Notes: generated by a model from the letters alone, not told the origin. DNA of 64,000 bases from Lycium barbarum (GCF_019175385.1 NC_083339.1:28735637-28799636), one strand, 5' to 3'; shown: positions 1-13,748, numbered from the stretch's first letter. Numbers and translations: made by a program.

Positions 1-43
1 AAATTGTCAACCCCTTCTCGCTCATGTGACCTAATCTCATATG

Positions 44-283
44 TCACATCTTAGCCTGGTCAACATCTAATAACTGTGAGGTTACAGCATTCGCAGTACC
101 TAGAATGGTGCTGCCCATAAGTACATAAAGACCACCCTCCAGTTTGGCCTTTAACATGACCAGAGAACCCTTGGTCACCTTGCAGATTCCACCTTCACCC
201 GCATGCTTATATCCGAGCTTATCAAAAGTACCAAGAGAGGTCGTATTCTTTTTCATATTAGGAACATGTTTAACATTAGACAA
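44..283 (-). pseudogene. Copia-A GAG-pre-integrase region (partial)
   Basis: The minus-strand frame has the layout of the segment between protease and integrase in Copia polyproteins: a 'SNVKHVPNMKKN' stretch, a 'LGTFDKLGY' stretch and a 'KGSLVMLKAKLEGGLYVL' stretch. It continues the gag piece at 398-1066, with stops and frame breaks between them, and runs off the left edge before the integrase core. It belongs to the Copia element whose 5' LTR is at 39959-40314, separated from it by the insertion of element D. Confidence 0.75.
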
Positions 284-397
284 TGTTCTTATGGTGTCGT
301 CATAACACTATATATGGGTTGAACCAATGCCTGCTATTTCACATACTGCATCATTACCTATAAGTATAATCCCACTGACCTGCCCGTAGCTAGTAAA

Positions 398-1066
398 TTA
401 ATCTTTTTTGAAGCACATATGAAAGGTACAAACTGAATCTAAAGTCCACTTGTGTGTTTGAATGTCATCTGTTGAAGCAGTTAGCACATAATCTTCTCCA
501 GATATCTGCGCTAACTGAATCGTAGATGCACTGGCTGCTGTTTCATCAATCTTCTTATTCGGGCAATCCCTCTCAAAGGGACCCTTTTGATGACAACCCC
601 AACATTCAGCATCCTTCCTGCTCACCCTTTTCCTAGACTTTGACCTAGCTACTGATTTTCCTCTCTCTCTTTGGCTTGAGCGACCTCTAATTGTCAAACT
701 CTCACCATGGTCCTCTTTCTCACCATTGTTGATATGGTTTCTTAATTCATCCAAATTCAATGCATGTCTTACCATCTGTAACGTGACCACCTCCTTATTG
801 TACATCATTGAATTAACTACGTCTTTGTACGCAGGTGATAATAAAAATAGTAGAGTGCACGCTAGTTCTTCATCTTCCACTTTAATATCAGCATGAGTAA
901 GATCCATAGGCAATTTATTAAAAAGCAAACTTTTGGGTGGAATATTCACATTATGTAGAATATCTTCACTCTTAATAGTTACATACAAGTCTATAGAACA
1001 TAGAAAGGTGGGATGCCTATGACGTGTACGTGTCGGATGAGCATTAAGATGATCCTGTAAAGGTGT
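398..1066 (-). pseudogene. Copia-A gag, C-terminal half with degraded zinc knuckle
   Basis: The minus-strand reading starts at the D insertion point with '[11 protein letters not shown]' and continues through a Copia gag helix region ('[18 protein letters not shown]'). A basic Arg/Ser-rich linker follows, then the knuckle '[14 protein letters not shown]'. The expected pattern is CX2CX4HX4C. Here the His position is Pro, so zinc binding should be lost. The N-terminal half of the same gag is at 39541-39901, and the two halves join without a gap apart from the duplicated 5 bp. The product would have been the capsid/nucleocapsid protein of a Copia element. Confidence 0.8.
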
Positions 1067-4000
1067 TGAAATGGTTCGCTTTTTCAAGTGGGTTTACGGT
1101 GTAAAAAGGCTACCACGAACTCGTTGACACTCTTTCAGACTTTGTTTTTGAAAAAAAAGTCTCCACCTAATTTTTAGGAAATTAGGAAAACCAGTTTTGA
1201 AGGGTTTATTCAAATACTGTGAAAACCCTTCGTAATCTAGAGTTCTAGATAAGGGTTCTTATAATATCCTGGGGCAGGTGTTAGGCACCCTAGTATTAAG
1301 GATCCGTACTATACGGTTGACCTTCGAATTTCAGTGTATGAGTATTTACTTAAACTACTTATTTTGTGCTTATTTTCTCGCGAAAGAACTGTCATCAATA
1401 AATTGCATATTATATGTTTTGAATTTTTTTTGAATATATTCCCTTTACATATAGGGGATCGTAGTTCCGGATTTATAACATCCGTGTATAAATAGCCTCC
1501 TTTTATGTATAAGGAATATATATGTTTATAAAAGAAAGTGTAAATATAAGTCTTGGTTTATAAATTAAGTCCATATTATACTCATACACTTGGCTCGGGT
1601 TAGTCCGTATTGGTACGTTCAGTCTTATTCGGAAATTTATATTACGAATTGGTTTTATACGTTATAAAGGTGTTTTTACATTTAAAATGAGTATATCTTA
1701 TCCGTAAATATCTGTTTATATGGGCCGACTTTGGGCCAAAACAGCATCACATTTAGGAGTCCTTATTTATTTTCACACTTGAGAAAAGCGGGTTTTGCAA
1801 TTTTGTAACATCTGGTTTTAGAGTCAGAACTGATCCATCTTGCCAAAGATTTACCATTTTTATTGATGAAAAGTATATAAGTTAAAGCCATTGATGTTAA
1901 ATCTGCTTATTGAAAGCTAAGTTGGGAAAAATCATTTCGCAATAAGAATTGATTGAGCTAATAACTCATTTTGAAACATCTCTTACCATAAAACGTGACT
2001 ACCAATTAAGACTTAGGAAAATCAGTTATTGATTTATATTTTTTTTTTTGAAGAAAAAAGACAGGTTTATAGAGTTCCAATTTTATGCTTAGTCATATAA
2101 ACGTTATATTTAAGTCCGTGGTTTTTTGAAAATATGCACGGGGACCTAAAGTCGACTAAACAGCATAGGAATCGTTGTCCTAAGACGTCTAATTCCAATC
2201 ACAAGGCTTCCACTATATATATATATAAGTTTAAATACAAGTTTTTTATCAAATTAAACAACAAGCGAGTGAATATGAAGAGGCTAAGTTAGACTAGGGG
2301 CGTACCAAGCCTATAGTTGGCCGTTTTCACCCATGGTTGGGTCTCTGCACGCCTTACTATTTTATTTTTCTTCTCAGACTCGATTTGAAATAATATTCCC
2401 ATTTGGGCCTTAGTCCCAATGGGTAGGCTTTGAGTTAGACCCGAATGGCCACGTCCAAGGAGGAGGAGGAAGGAAGAAGAAAAATATCGGTTAGTTTGTA
2501 ATCGTTGAACTTATCACTAAGGTAAATGACTAAAATGTATAAACACACACGCTTATATATAAGTCAATACATATAGATATATACACATATGAGGCAATAT
2601 GTAAACTCATATATACATATACAAGACAATCATACTTAATCTATACTTACCCCTCTGCCTATCTAAATGACATTCAAATTAATCCAAGACTTAGAATGGC
2701 TTGGGGACTAGGTCCTAATCCCATATTCCTAATGTCGCACAAGTTCCAAGGGAAGGACCCCAGGCATGGCTAACACTCGGAAGACTAAGACAAACCCGAA
2801 TTACCATACTTGGTCTTGGATTTATTTGAACCTCATTAGAAGAGGCAGAGAGAGTATAGACTGTATAAAGAACAAAATAGAGCACAAGGAGGCAGGCAGT
2901 ACTAATGTAAATTCAGAAAAGATAGGTGAGCACAGAAAATGAGATACTAGGTAGATATGGTGAGATGATCATTAAGGATCCAAGCAACATAAACAATCAG
3001 TAGCAGCCAATGAGATAGTCAAAATGTTCTTACAAAATAAATGATGGTAACAAACATATTGACCAAACAGTCGTAGTATCAATTAGAGGATAGCAAGACC
3101 TATTTCAACTCATGGGATTGAGCTAAAGGATAGAGGTAATGTGAATAGTAGCAGAGGGAGTAGATAGTTTAGTGCTAAACATAGCTATGGTTCAATCAAG
3201 TTAGAGGGTAGTCATAGCACAAGACAAGGAGGTTAAGAAGAAACTACAACAAACATAGGCAGTGAGAAAAGGTCAAGAAGAAAGCTGAATCATATGTGAT
3301 ACAGAACTAGTTTCAAAGGTCTTGGGGAAGGTTCATGCTTCAAGTCATGGTGGGAATGAGTCATTTTTCCAAATCAAGTTTTATCATTTTGGGAAAAGGG
3401 CATTTAGATCAGCAGTCAAGCAAGACAAGATCATGGCAATAGTTCAGAGATTCAAGTAGGCTGTAGATGTGTATGTTTTAGACTCAGTGAGGCTAGAGTC
3501 AAGGTAATGTGAGCAGTAATGAGTTCAGCAAAGGAAAGGACACACAGGACATGACATGCAGTAATATTCAAATTGAGCAACTAGCATGATAGGAAAGGGT
3601 ACAAGAAGGCCTCACACAAAGAACTATAGGCCAAGTATATGCAAGGTAACTGATAGGGGTTTGGGAAAGAGCAAGTAATAGCAATCATCCAAGGCACATA
3701 AGACATAAAGTAAGTTACTTCCAATATAATTAAGGTATGCCTAAGGCTGCTGGGCATACTCATATGCGCAGGGCTATCACTAACTGCTTCTACAGTGCAG
3801 GTTATCAAGCAAGGTGCATAAATGTGACACTTAATAATAGTTGCCAGACATGGGAATATGTAGGGCTCAATTTTCAGATAAGAGGAATGGAGGGTAGGAA
3901 CATACATGTGTAAAAGAAAAGCAAGTATGTAGGCTAGTATTCATTTACACTTTAGTGCAAGGTTTTGACAACATGAGTATGGCATCCCAAAATTTAAAAA

Positions 4001-6872
4001 CAAGTGGCACGAGAATCAGGACACTGGACCAATTAATCATACAAGGCACAGAGGCAAACTGAGTGAAAATAGCATTGAAAACAAGATGCAGAGACCAAGC
4101 ATGACAGAAACAGTATTCAGAGATAAATTCAACCCACATTTAAATATGCAGGACAAGATGCAGACAAGTGAAAGGGCCACAGACTTAGGAAAAGGAACTA
4201 CTCATGCTCAAATAGATAAGCCTTTTGAACACACACAGATAGGATTTGGCACTTCACACAAACTGCAAGTATTCACTAACACCTCATTCTACTCTTTTAG
4301 GCATGGCATAATAGGAAGAAGAAAGGAGAAAGGGACGAGCAATCACAGACAATGGTGCATACAAGGTATAATCAAAATGTTCTGTCTTCTCAGATTTTAC
4401 ACACAAGCACAGTCAAGTTCAAAAGGAAATACAAAGAAACACTCTAAATCATCTTGCACAGAAAGTATATACTCAAGTCTAACTTCTTCCATTATGCAGA
4501 CAACACATAGATAATTATAGGCTAACATAAATGACCTAAGCATGGTTTTGGGCCCCTCCTATACATGACCAATGAAGATTATAAATAAAGGTTAAAAGAC
4601 TACTACAAGATCACTTTTCTGTCTTCACAAATGGGGTAAAACAAGGAACAAGCACTGCACTTTCATAGCTGCAAGGCTGCAGACCCTTAGTGTTGACACA
4701 AAGTTCAACTTAGATCTCTAGAGTTAACTAAAGAGGTGATACTACAGTAACAAGCCTTAACTCAAGATGAATATACATGGATGGCATGATCAGAGAGAAG
4801 CAGACCAATAGTTAAGAGATTTAAGCAATATGGGATATGACCGAACCAATCATTCACTATTCTTTTCATATGAGTGCAAGGAACTAAATCAATCCAGTCA
4901 ATTTAACACCTTAACCATGAAATGCAAACAAGGTAATTTACATACACAAAGAAGTATTACAATAAAACTAATAAAACTAACTCATCAAGACCACATTAAA
5001 GCAAACTATACACATATAAGTCAAAACAACATGTCTTGAAGGAAGATTTCCCCTTCCAATACACTCAAATAAACTAACCAAACTCTCAAGCAATTACATT
5101 TCTAACAACCTAGTAGTCCCAAACTTCACACGTAAGCAGAACCATCTATAAACTACATAGCATGAGTTAAAAATAAACTAACAACTAAATTACTACTAAA
5201 ACACAATTTAAAGACAAGAAAAGCTATAAATAAAGAATTACCTTTTTTGAGTGTAGCCGATCACCAAGAATGGAATTGAGAGTTCTTCCACCTCCCAAGC
5301 TCAGCCAACACTCACAATAATAAAAACAATTGATTTTACTCCCTAAAAATAAATTTTTGACTAAAAGAAACGTTTCTTTTAAACTCGAATTTTATCAAGT
5401 CCAAAGCTTGTTTTTAACAGGTTTTACACACAGCCAAAACTTCTTCTTCTTCTTCTTTTCAATGGAAGTAAATAGAACCCCCAAAGCAACAACAATCTCT
5501 AAATTTTCGATGTGGGAATCCCACTTTTACACAGGTTTAGCAAAGGGGGTGGTTGAGATTACACCCAAAGATATCAATGGCTAAAAATTGAGTAAAACCA
5601 TTTGAGAAAAGAGAGATTAAAAGTAAAAAGCAAGGATTGTACCTTAAAATCCATGTTCGACCAGAAAATCGGGCAAAAAATCAAAAAGTAAGGACGAGTC
5701 TCATCCTTTTCTGTATTGTCAAGCCACCGACGTTATGGTGGTGACGTATACGCAGTGATGGAACGATCTTCTCACAGAGGGTGGGGTGGAAGGTGAACAG
5801 AGGCGTAAGGCGGCTAGGGTTTGCACCCTAGCCCCCTTTGATTTTTTGCAAATGGCCCTTCTTCCTTTGTTTTGTTATCATGAGGGAGTATTATGTGCGG
5901 ATTGGGTCGGCTCAGCCCCTTTGTGGATTGGACTTGGCCATATTATTTTTAGTTTCTAAAATTCTTTTTTGTGTATTACACATGTATACGTGCGTGTATC
6001 GAGAGTATATATACTCGTAAGGGTAAAATAGGAATTTTAGTAAAATAGGTCATTGTTTGAGGCACGCATTCGAACAAATAAATAATTAAAACGAGGTCGA
6101 ATGAAGATTTAATAAAATTAACAAAGCGTTTTAAAATCATTTTGCATAAATAGCCCTTAATTGACCCTTAGTTGAAGGAGGTTACAAATTATGGCCAATC
6201 TTTGTAATTAATTGAAAAATATCCTTGCAATTAACTATTTGCAAATTTAGCCTTATTTTGGTTTTTAATTTAACTAATTAAGACTAATTTGCATTAACGT
6301 CCTTAATTAATCTGCCCATGGTTTGGACATTTCAATCAAGGCCATTCGGAATTCAGAATTTACAAAATTGACCATGGCTGTATGGAACCATGAGTTGGTT
6401 AATTATGAGGTGGTAATTTATGCAAGATAACAACAATTAGGCTAAAAATCATAATTTAAAACAATTTTGCCAAAATTGGCACAAACATGCATATATAGTA
6501 ATAATTCAAAGCTCGAGGGGTAAAAGTGGTAAAAAAAATAATTACTCAAATTCCTTGGATATAAATAAATAAATTGCCTTTTATATAATTTGCTTGATTT
6601 TGCTGAATTAAATGAACAACTGTTTGAAATTGTTCTGCTGCTGGTGAATTATAGAAAATACTGTAAAATGCTGTAAAAATGCTGATAAATTTCTGAACAA
6701 TTAATAAAGCCTTGAAAGTTCCCCTTTTAATTTATGGAAGTAAAATGTTAACCTGAATAATTGTTTAAAATTATTCAGAGTTTTTGTGAGTGTGCAAAAT
6801 TATCTTATTTATTGTCCAAGGACCCTGACTAAATAAATTAAATTACAGGAGGTCAAAAATTAGGTGTCAACA
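1067..6872 (-). mobile_element. Element D 3' LTR (about 5.8 kb)
   Basis: This is a direct repeat of 33751-39540, alignable over almost its whole length by eye, with many substitutions and small indels. It reads from TGTTGACACCTAATTTTTGA at its right edge to ...ATTTCA at its left edge (minus strand). ORFs inside it (3581-3907, 4086-4514 and others) recur in the other LTR only because the sequence is duplicated, and none resembles a protein family I know. Unlike the 5' LTR it has lost about 13 bp at about 5481 that removes the TATA box. The region 1067-6872 holds no other gene that I can see. Confidence 0.85.
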
Positions 6873-6885
6873 GCTACCCCTTTGG
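6873..6885 (-). other. Element D polypurine tract
   Basis: On the minus strand the bases before the 3' LTR read CCAAAGGGGTAGC, followed directly by TGTTGACACC. This is the usual purine-rich primer for plus-strand DNA synthesis. It fixes the right edge of the 3' LTR and the minus-strand orientation of D. Confidence 0.75.
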
Positions 6886-6992
6886 TGTTTGGGGATGGCG
6901 AGACCATTCCTGAGCAACGAAATTTACTAACCCTGGTTTTTTACCGACCCAATTCTTTTGACCCTTTCATTCTCATACAAATCACATAAGTT

Positions 6993-7221
6993 GTCGGACC
7001 CGGGATGCTAGGTTTCCTACATATCTTGGGCTATACGAGAGTTTAGGCCACTTGTAGTTTGACTCTATTAAAGACTTTCAAGTGTGTAGCAGAAGAGTTC
7101 TGAGATCAACGCTATTGTGCCCGCTTTTTCTCGGACATTTCGTTAGAGTGTGGCCGGCTCTCTGGTCATGAGATCGCCTACATATCCATGGCCTCTGAGA
7201 ATTAGACCACATGTAGTTCGA
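6993..7221 (-). other. Two weak copies of the two-hairpin motif in D 3' UTR
   Basis: On the minus strand, 7221-7167 and 7062-6993 read with the same word order as the motif described at 13683-13748: a 'GAACTAC' or 'CAAACTAC' word, a 'CCTAA' or 'TCTAATTCTC' word, then 'GATATGTAGG'. In 7062-6993 the second stem (ACC with GGT, followed by CCG) is still recognisable. The first stem is not preserved in either copy. Confidence 0.45.
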
Positions 7222-7489
7222 CCTGCTGGAGAAGAGTATGTCCTTTATGTGGGAATACTTTTTTTTTAAGAAAAGTAAAAACAAATACGTGATGGCTGAG
7301 TCAGAAAGTGGAGCTCTCGAGTCCTTGCCAGAGAGCTTGACTCTCATGGGCACCCTCTCTTGGTCGGCTACTTAAGAAAAGTTCTACGTTTGCTCTGCAA
7401 TTTGTCTGGATTCGGTTCAGCAGGTTGGCTCTCTCTCGAAGATTGTGCACCTGCTTCCAAAATTTAAACATATCGCGGATGTCTTCATG

Positions 7490-8125
7490 AATGGTCCTCT
7501 CTGTAGCAAAAGTAAACATGCAATGGCAGTATGTAATAAAATGAATGGCCCTTTCGGTAGTATTAATGAATGAGTGAACGAATGGCTCTCTCGGCAGCAT
7601 GAATGAATGAATGAATGGCCCTCTCGGCGGTATGAATGAATAAAAGAATGAATGGCCCTCTAGGTGGCACGAATGAGTCAATGAATAGCCCTCTCACGGC
7701 ATGAATGAATGAATGAATGGATGGCCCTCTCGGCGGTATGAATGAATGAATGACCCTCTCGACAGTATGAATAAATGAATGGCCCTCTCGGCAGCAAAAG
7801 ATAAACGTGCAATGGCCCTCTCAGCATGGCCCTCTCGACAGCATAAAATAAATGTGCAATGGCCCTCTCGGCAGTAGAAAATAAACGTGTAATGGCCCTC
7901 TCGACAGCAGAAAATAAACGTGCAATGGCCCTTTAGGCATGGCCATCTTGGCAGCAGAAAATAAATGTGCAATGGCCCTCTCGACAATATGAATGAATGG
8001 CTCTCTCGAGAGTATGAATGAATGAATGAATGGCCCTCTCAGCAGCAGAAAATAAACATGCAATGGCCCTCTCGGCATGACCCTCTCTACAACAGAAAAT
8101 AAATGTACAATGGCCCTTTCGGTGA
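7490..8125 (-). repeat. Imperfect tandem repeats in element D 3' UTR
   Basis: There are about 18 irregular copies of a unit containing GGCCCTCTCGGCAGCAG (plus strand). They alternate with two tail types, 'AAAATAAACGTGCAAT' and runs of GAATGAAT. Copies vary in tail length, so spacing is uneven (about 25-45 bp). Hypervariable tandem repeats in 3' UTRs are known from Ogre/TAT elements and have been proposed as a source of satellite DNA. The repetitive ORFs reading 'RGPLHVYFLL...' are by-products. Confidence 0.75.
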
Positions 8126-9057
8126 CAAAAAACTAAAGAATTGAAAGGAATTTAAAGAATGGAAGAATTGAAAGGAATTAAAAGATACAGATATGGCCCT
8201 TGCGGCTGGATGATCTTCCTTTCATTCCTGGGTGGGCTATGACCCTCTTGGTTAGATACGCCCCTCCGTTTTTGTCATGACCCTTCTGGTCGAATTATGT
8301 CTTTTTGCTTATTCACTTCGACCCCTTTGGCCTGATATGTCTTGCTTATTCGCTCTTCGTGTGACCCTTTTGGTCGAACATGCCTTAAGGCTCGTTTATT
8401 TCTTACACTTTGGTTGGGCGTATCCTTTCCCATTAGCTTGTGGTGTTGTTCTTGCCGGGCTAGGCCTGTGCGGTCCTGTCCCTTTCCTGTTAAGACCTGA
8501 ATCCACATAAAAATTGTGAGATCTCCTAAAAACCAATCAGCGTTGTTGTCCTCCCGTCCGGCAGCTTCCCTGGACGTCCTTCTGTACCCTCTTGGCCTTG
8601 GTATTCCTAGAGACGGTTTTGGAGCACGCTTATGCTAATGAGTGTATATATTTTCTTGAAAACAACAGTACAAATTAGCGAAGTGCATTGTTCTACATAT
8701 GCATGTTTGTTATTATTGTTATATATATATTTTTGAAAAATCTTTTGTCATGACATGTGACTTTGAGTGCGGTTTCTGGATCCCCCGAGAGGTACGACTG
8801 CTGATCCCCGAACTTGGTGGAAGGATCTCCAGACCTTTCTTGAAAATTGTATCTCAGTTGGCTTGCCTTGAGCGACCCCTGCTACTTTTCATCGTACGGG
8901 AATTTTTTAGGTCCCCTCAAAGATTCCGCCTCAGTGTAGGGTCTTATTTTGCAATCTGCCTATTGATTGGCCTTGATAGGAATTTTTGAGAAGATCTCAA
9001 AAATTCTGCCCTAGTGTGGGTTTGACACTGGCCAGTCCTCGTAGTTTGATCTCGTTG

Positions 9058-12000
9058 ATTTTTACATTTTTTGACAATTTATTGAAAATTGTCCTTATTT
9101 TAGGAGTTTTATCAATTTATTGTCATTTCGAGGATCATTATTTTTTGCACATGTACAGCGTAATACTACCATTTTTGTGAAATTAATTGATATTTTTTTA
9201 TTTTATAGCAGTACATTTTTTGTATCTTATACATTAATATTTATATTTTATACTTACATTATTATTTATACATGTATTAGTTAACTATATTTTAGTACAG
9301 TACGTCAGTGTAGAGAAAATCGGAGCAATTAATTCTTAAACGCAGAGCAAGAATTCGATCAAGTCAAGGTCTTGTCACTTTTGAAAAGATGACAGTTGAA
9401 GTGATGGATTGAGTTCTTCATCCACTGATTAATAGATTTTTATACGTTGGTTAGAAGGGTGAGATCCCAATTGAACAATAACCCAAAGATTAAAATGAGC
9501 TTTAAGGGGACAAGAGGGGAAGTTCTTTTATTTTTTGTACAAAAAAGAGTATTTATTTACATTATAAGAAAAGGGAGGGGTTAATTTTTATTTTTCATCT
9601 TCTACACAACCTTCTACACACAACACGAAACATTTTTCAGATCTTTTTCTAAACAAAAGCCAAAGTCATTATTCTCTTCTCAAAGCTTCCAAGAGCCCCG
9701 CCGAGCACCACCTCGCTGCCGCTCTTCTCTGACAAAGTATTTCGTCTCCCTCTCCCCCTCTTCTCCCCACTGTATCCCGCCGCGCCCACAAAACCACTAT
9801 TTTCATCTCCTCCACAACCCCCACTGCCCGCTCCGATGAGCCCACGACGTCGGAGCAGTCGAGCAACCACCACGAACCACCAGCCCACACTCCTCTCTCT
9901 CTCCTATTTCGCCCTTTGCTTCTGCTCGCCTCACTCCCTCAACCACACTACCACCATTCTCCACTTCTCACTAACACCCCAGTCCTCTTTTGTACCACCT
10001 TGACGCCGCAACTATTCTTGCCGGATACACAGATTTGGCTAGAAGAAGTTCGACGCCGGCGAGTTCCGTCCTAACAATGGTGGACCAGCCGCTGCGCCGT
10101 TCCCTCTTTCTCTCTTCTATTTTCCTTTTATTTTTCTCTCCACTGCGTTTTGGTGTTTACAAGTGGGATTTCGATGAGCCCTGAACTCCGGCGAACTATG
10201 TGGGTTGTTACATTGTTCTTGCTTCATCCGTCGTGATATTTTTTTGTTCTCTGCTACTGTTGCTGATTTTGATTACTGTTGGACTATTTCTTGCATTTTC
10301 TTTTTTATCCGCCGCTAACGTTTTCAACCGAAGCTACTATTACTGGTTTATTTTTTGCTTGTTTATGACTGTTGTGCGCCATTTTTGGCTGCTGTTGTTA
10401 TTTTCTCGGGAACTTGGCTCTGCTACGGGACTATTCTTGACTGGATTTGTGCTTTTTCGGTGAACTGCTACTACACTGTTACGCTTCTATTTCATAATAT
10501 TTTTTTACGTTTTCTTTTCTACTATATTAGAAGAGCCGATTTTGATTGGGATCCATATTGCTGTTGTTTGTCATTAAACTTCTAACTAAGGGCAATTTGG
10601 CTGTTGTACTCTCTTAGGTTTTTATGAATGTACTTTCGACTTTCGTGTCTACAAAATAATCTAGCCACGGCACCTAACACTCTGTTGTTGTATGTGCCAC
10701 CACAACGGGCCACATTTTTATCTGTATTTTCCTCAGTTCCATTGCCTCCAAATCCTTTATTTGTTCTCTGTTTGGTCTTACAGTTGAGGTGAGCATTTTT
10801 AATCTTTAATCTACCATTTACTTCCATTTTCTTATGTACTCTGTTTTTCATGTGTACCTGGGATTTATTCCGCCACAAATATTTGGCGGGGATTCTAATG
10901 TTATGAGCTCTCTTTGTTTTTCTTTTTAAAATCTTGTCTTCGAGAAAGAAAGAGCGAGGGATTAGAGGTTAAGCAATGACAGACCTTATGTTTGTTTATA
11001 ATTCTCTTCATGAAATTTTAAAGAATCCTTTTTTTTTTCTGGCCGAAACTATCAAGAATTTGGTGGCTCTCAACTCTTGGTTTTTGAATTACCTAGTTTG
11101 CTAAATATATGTTGGTTTTGTGCTCGGCAAATACTTCTCCGGCGGCCAACAGGACTGTTTTTGACACTTTTATCTTTTTATCATTTATTTAAATTCATTT
11201 GTGCTGATACTAAACCCAAATGATGAAGAAATTTTCGTCGATTTCCAAGGCCTCGCATGTACAAAAGACGGGTTTTTTTTATTTTAAGTTTATTTAATTT
11301 CTTTAATTCATTAGATAGTTATTTATTTTCTTACTAACATTTTTACCAAGTGCTTATATAGGTACGAGAAAATACAGCTCGAAGACGATACTCGGAAGGA
11401 ACCCGAATCACTAGTTGTATTTACTTTCTGCGTTCATTATAAATGTACAAAACATGAACTCATAGTATAGTGAAAACTTTATTTTTGGAATGACATGCTG
11501 ATATATGTATTTACTTGTCGTCGTGTTTGTTTAACTTAAAATTTGTCATTCGCTTTAGGCAAGATTTAGGCCGTCAATACTTTCATAAATAGATTAAATT
11601 GACTTGGTATAAATGCTTCGTTAATTAAATTCACACTTTTGGTATTTAGGCAAAAAAATACTAGTCCATCCTTTATTTTATATTCTTTATACACTTTTAA
11701 TACAATGTACATTTTATATTATTTCGTATGCACCAATACATATTTTAGTTAAGTTAAATCCACATTTTTAATTCTAGGTAAATACTAGGCCGTCCATTTA
11801 CAATTCTTTCATTTTTTAATGGCATTATATCTTTTTCACTCATTTTTTTTATACACAATTCCTTATACTTATTCTTTACCAAAATTTTTTACTATTCTTT
11901 TGTTCCTTATTCTTTTGATAGGATATTCATTAAATGAACACTCTGTTTAATTAAACGGTAGAAACAAGTCAAATCAAATTCACTTTTCTTAATAATTTTA

Positions 12001-12777
12001 TTATATAAACTCTTTACACCAATGAATATTCGTAGATTATTTTTACATTCTTTATGCACTAATATACCTAGTTATATAATTCTTTAGACATTTTATGTTT
12101 GATACACACTCTTTTATACTTGAAATACATTCTTTATATGTTTCATATACATACATTTTTTTTTTTTACATAGACACACATTTTTTATATACTTGATATA
12201 TCTATACTCTTATATTTTTTATACATCTTTTATATAGTTGTATATATTATTTACACCAACTGATATATCTTTTGTGGCAATAGATATATACTCATTTTAC
12301 TAACAAATACACTATTATCGAACGAGGTATGTTTTATTTACAATCCTTTATACATTCCTATCGATATATATTCTTTATAAATACTTGATATTTGATATAC
12401 ATACATTTTTTATACACTGTATATACTTAGTATATTATCACCTAGTGTAGCTTTTCATGAAGTCATAACATTTTGAAAACATGTAATAATAATGATAAAC
12501 AGATAAATAACCCCCCTCTAGTGTTCAGTTAAACTAAGTTTAAGGACTGTCTTCGGACAGGCTATGGGGGATGCTTAATACCTTCCCCTCGGGATAAATA
12601 AAACCCTTATCTAGAATCTCATAGGTTTCGTGGACTAAAAATGGAGTAGACACAAATACATATAGGTTTCCTGATTTTCCTAAAAAAATAAGGTGGCGAC
12701 TCTAACCCTTTTTAAACCAGTTAGAAGAACCAGGAAGTTGCAAACTATCTTTGACTCGTTCAAAATAGGGCGTAACA
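9058..12777 (+). mobile_element. Element E 5' LTR (5'-truncated)
   Basis: It is homologous to 18118-19829 from position 9058 (aligned with about 18213) onward and ends CGTAACA just before the PBS. It contains a CT-rich leader-like block around 9590-10190. The AT-rich stretch at 11450-12440 has many short 'ATATAC' and 'TTTATACA' words and no repeat I could pin down. The ORFs at 9990-10184 (64 codons) and 9649-9888 (minus) recur in the other LTR and resemble nothing I know. Confidence 0.8.
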
Positions 12778-12780
12778 GAA

Positions 12781-12798
12781 TAGCTACTCCGCTGGGGA
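12781..12798 (+). other. Element E primer-binding site
   Basis: TAGCTACTCCGCTGGGGA lies 3 bp after the LTR end. It matches D's site (TGGAGACTCCGCTGGGGA) in its 3' two thirds. Both look like decayed versions of TGGCGACTCCGCTGGGGA, the complement of a tRNA 3' end. Ogre-type elements are described as using tRNA-Arg. I infer the same primer here. Confidence 0.65.
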
Positions 12799-13682
12799 TT
12801 ACCTAGGTTTTGACCTTAGCAGGCTTAGTTTAAGTGAACACTTGAGGGATATTTGATTATTTATCTGTTTTTACTATTATTACTTGTTAAATATGTCATG
12901 AGTTGCTACAATATTATGTTTGAAAGGTCGCAAGTCAAATCCAAACTTGTGTTCGTTATTTGTTTGAAGACACTACATGTTACTGCTTTCCTTATACTGT
13001 CATCGCACTTTCAATTCAGTATTTGGCCATACACATACACACATTGTGCATGCAAGTTGTGCTTTGCACTCCTCCGAATCTTCTTCAAACTCCTTAGTTT
13101 CAGAGATTGGTGGGCTAGTCTTACTACTTTCCATCTCGCAATTGTCTGAATATTCTTTATCAGCTTAGGTGAATTTACTCTTAGAATTCTTAGGTCGTTG
13201 TATGTATAATTTTGATCACTGCTCTAGCTGGATTAATTTCATTCTTTATTTGTCACACATTCTTATTTGCTACATGCTCTTTACTTATTACATATTCTTT
13301 ATTTGTTTCACATACTGTATTTATTAGACATTCTTTAGTTGTACATATATACTAGACATACCTTCTTCCGCCTCGTCTGCTTTATCAGACAATTTTGGTT
13401 GACTTGTGTTGAGCTTGGAACCATTTCAAATCCTCACACCCATTTTTTGATTTTTACGACCACCGTCACAACCACATTATTTTTCATACCCATTTCCGGT
13501 CTTTGTACCATTGGTTTGACTTTACCATTCTTTTTTTTAATACAAAACGGTTTTGTACATTCTTACCATCTCTGGAACACACTTTTTCCATATGCAAACT
13601 CTAGTACATAGCATTACTTCTTTTCCATACAACCACCAATTCATAGAAATCATACAAATCACATACAACTCAGTATCAGCCG

Positions 13683-13748
13683 GAACTACGTCTGACCTGA
13701 TTCTTATCCTGACAAGATATGTAGGCAACCCTCAATAAGGGTTCGGTC
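13683..13748 (+). other. Two-hairpin motif, copy a (element E)
   Basis: The word order is GAACTACG, ACCTGATT, stem 1 (CTT ... AAG), ATATGTAGGCA, stem 2 (CCCT ... AGGG), TTCGGTC. Stem 1 is CTT/AAG here but CTC/GAG in copies b-d, and stem 2 is CCCT/AGGG. See the finding on this motif. Confidence 0.6.

Larger units (their letters stand above)
6873..9057 (-). other. Element D 3' untranslated region
   Basis: This stretch lies between the point where D's coding region has been lost and its polypurine tract. It holds two weak copies of the two-hairpin motif (6993-7062 and 7167-7221) and a block of imperfect tandem repeats (about 7490-8125). Around 8750-9040 are loosely repeated 'GATCTC' and 'GATCCCC' phrases. 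The ORFs here are translations of the repeats. It ends abruptly at 9057/9058, where the 5'-truncated LTR of element E begins. Confidence 0.6.

Noticed and set aside
3581..4514. ORFs with close copies at 36228-37014
   Set aside because: They are the same case in the LTRs of element D: duplication, not protein conservation.
7694..8078. Repetitive ORFs resembling short-repeat proteins
   Set aside because: They are translations of the 3' UTR tandem repeat in several frames.
9649..10184. ORFs repeated with high similarity at 18803-19338, suggesting a conserved protein
   Set aside because: Both lie in the two LTR copies of element E. The similarity follows from LTR duplication and is seen equally in non-coding LTR sequence.
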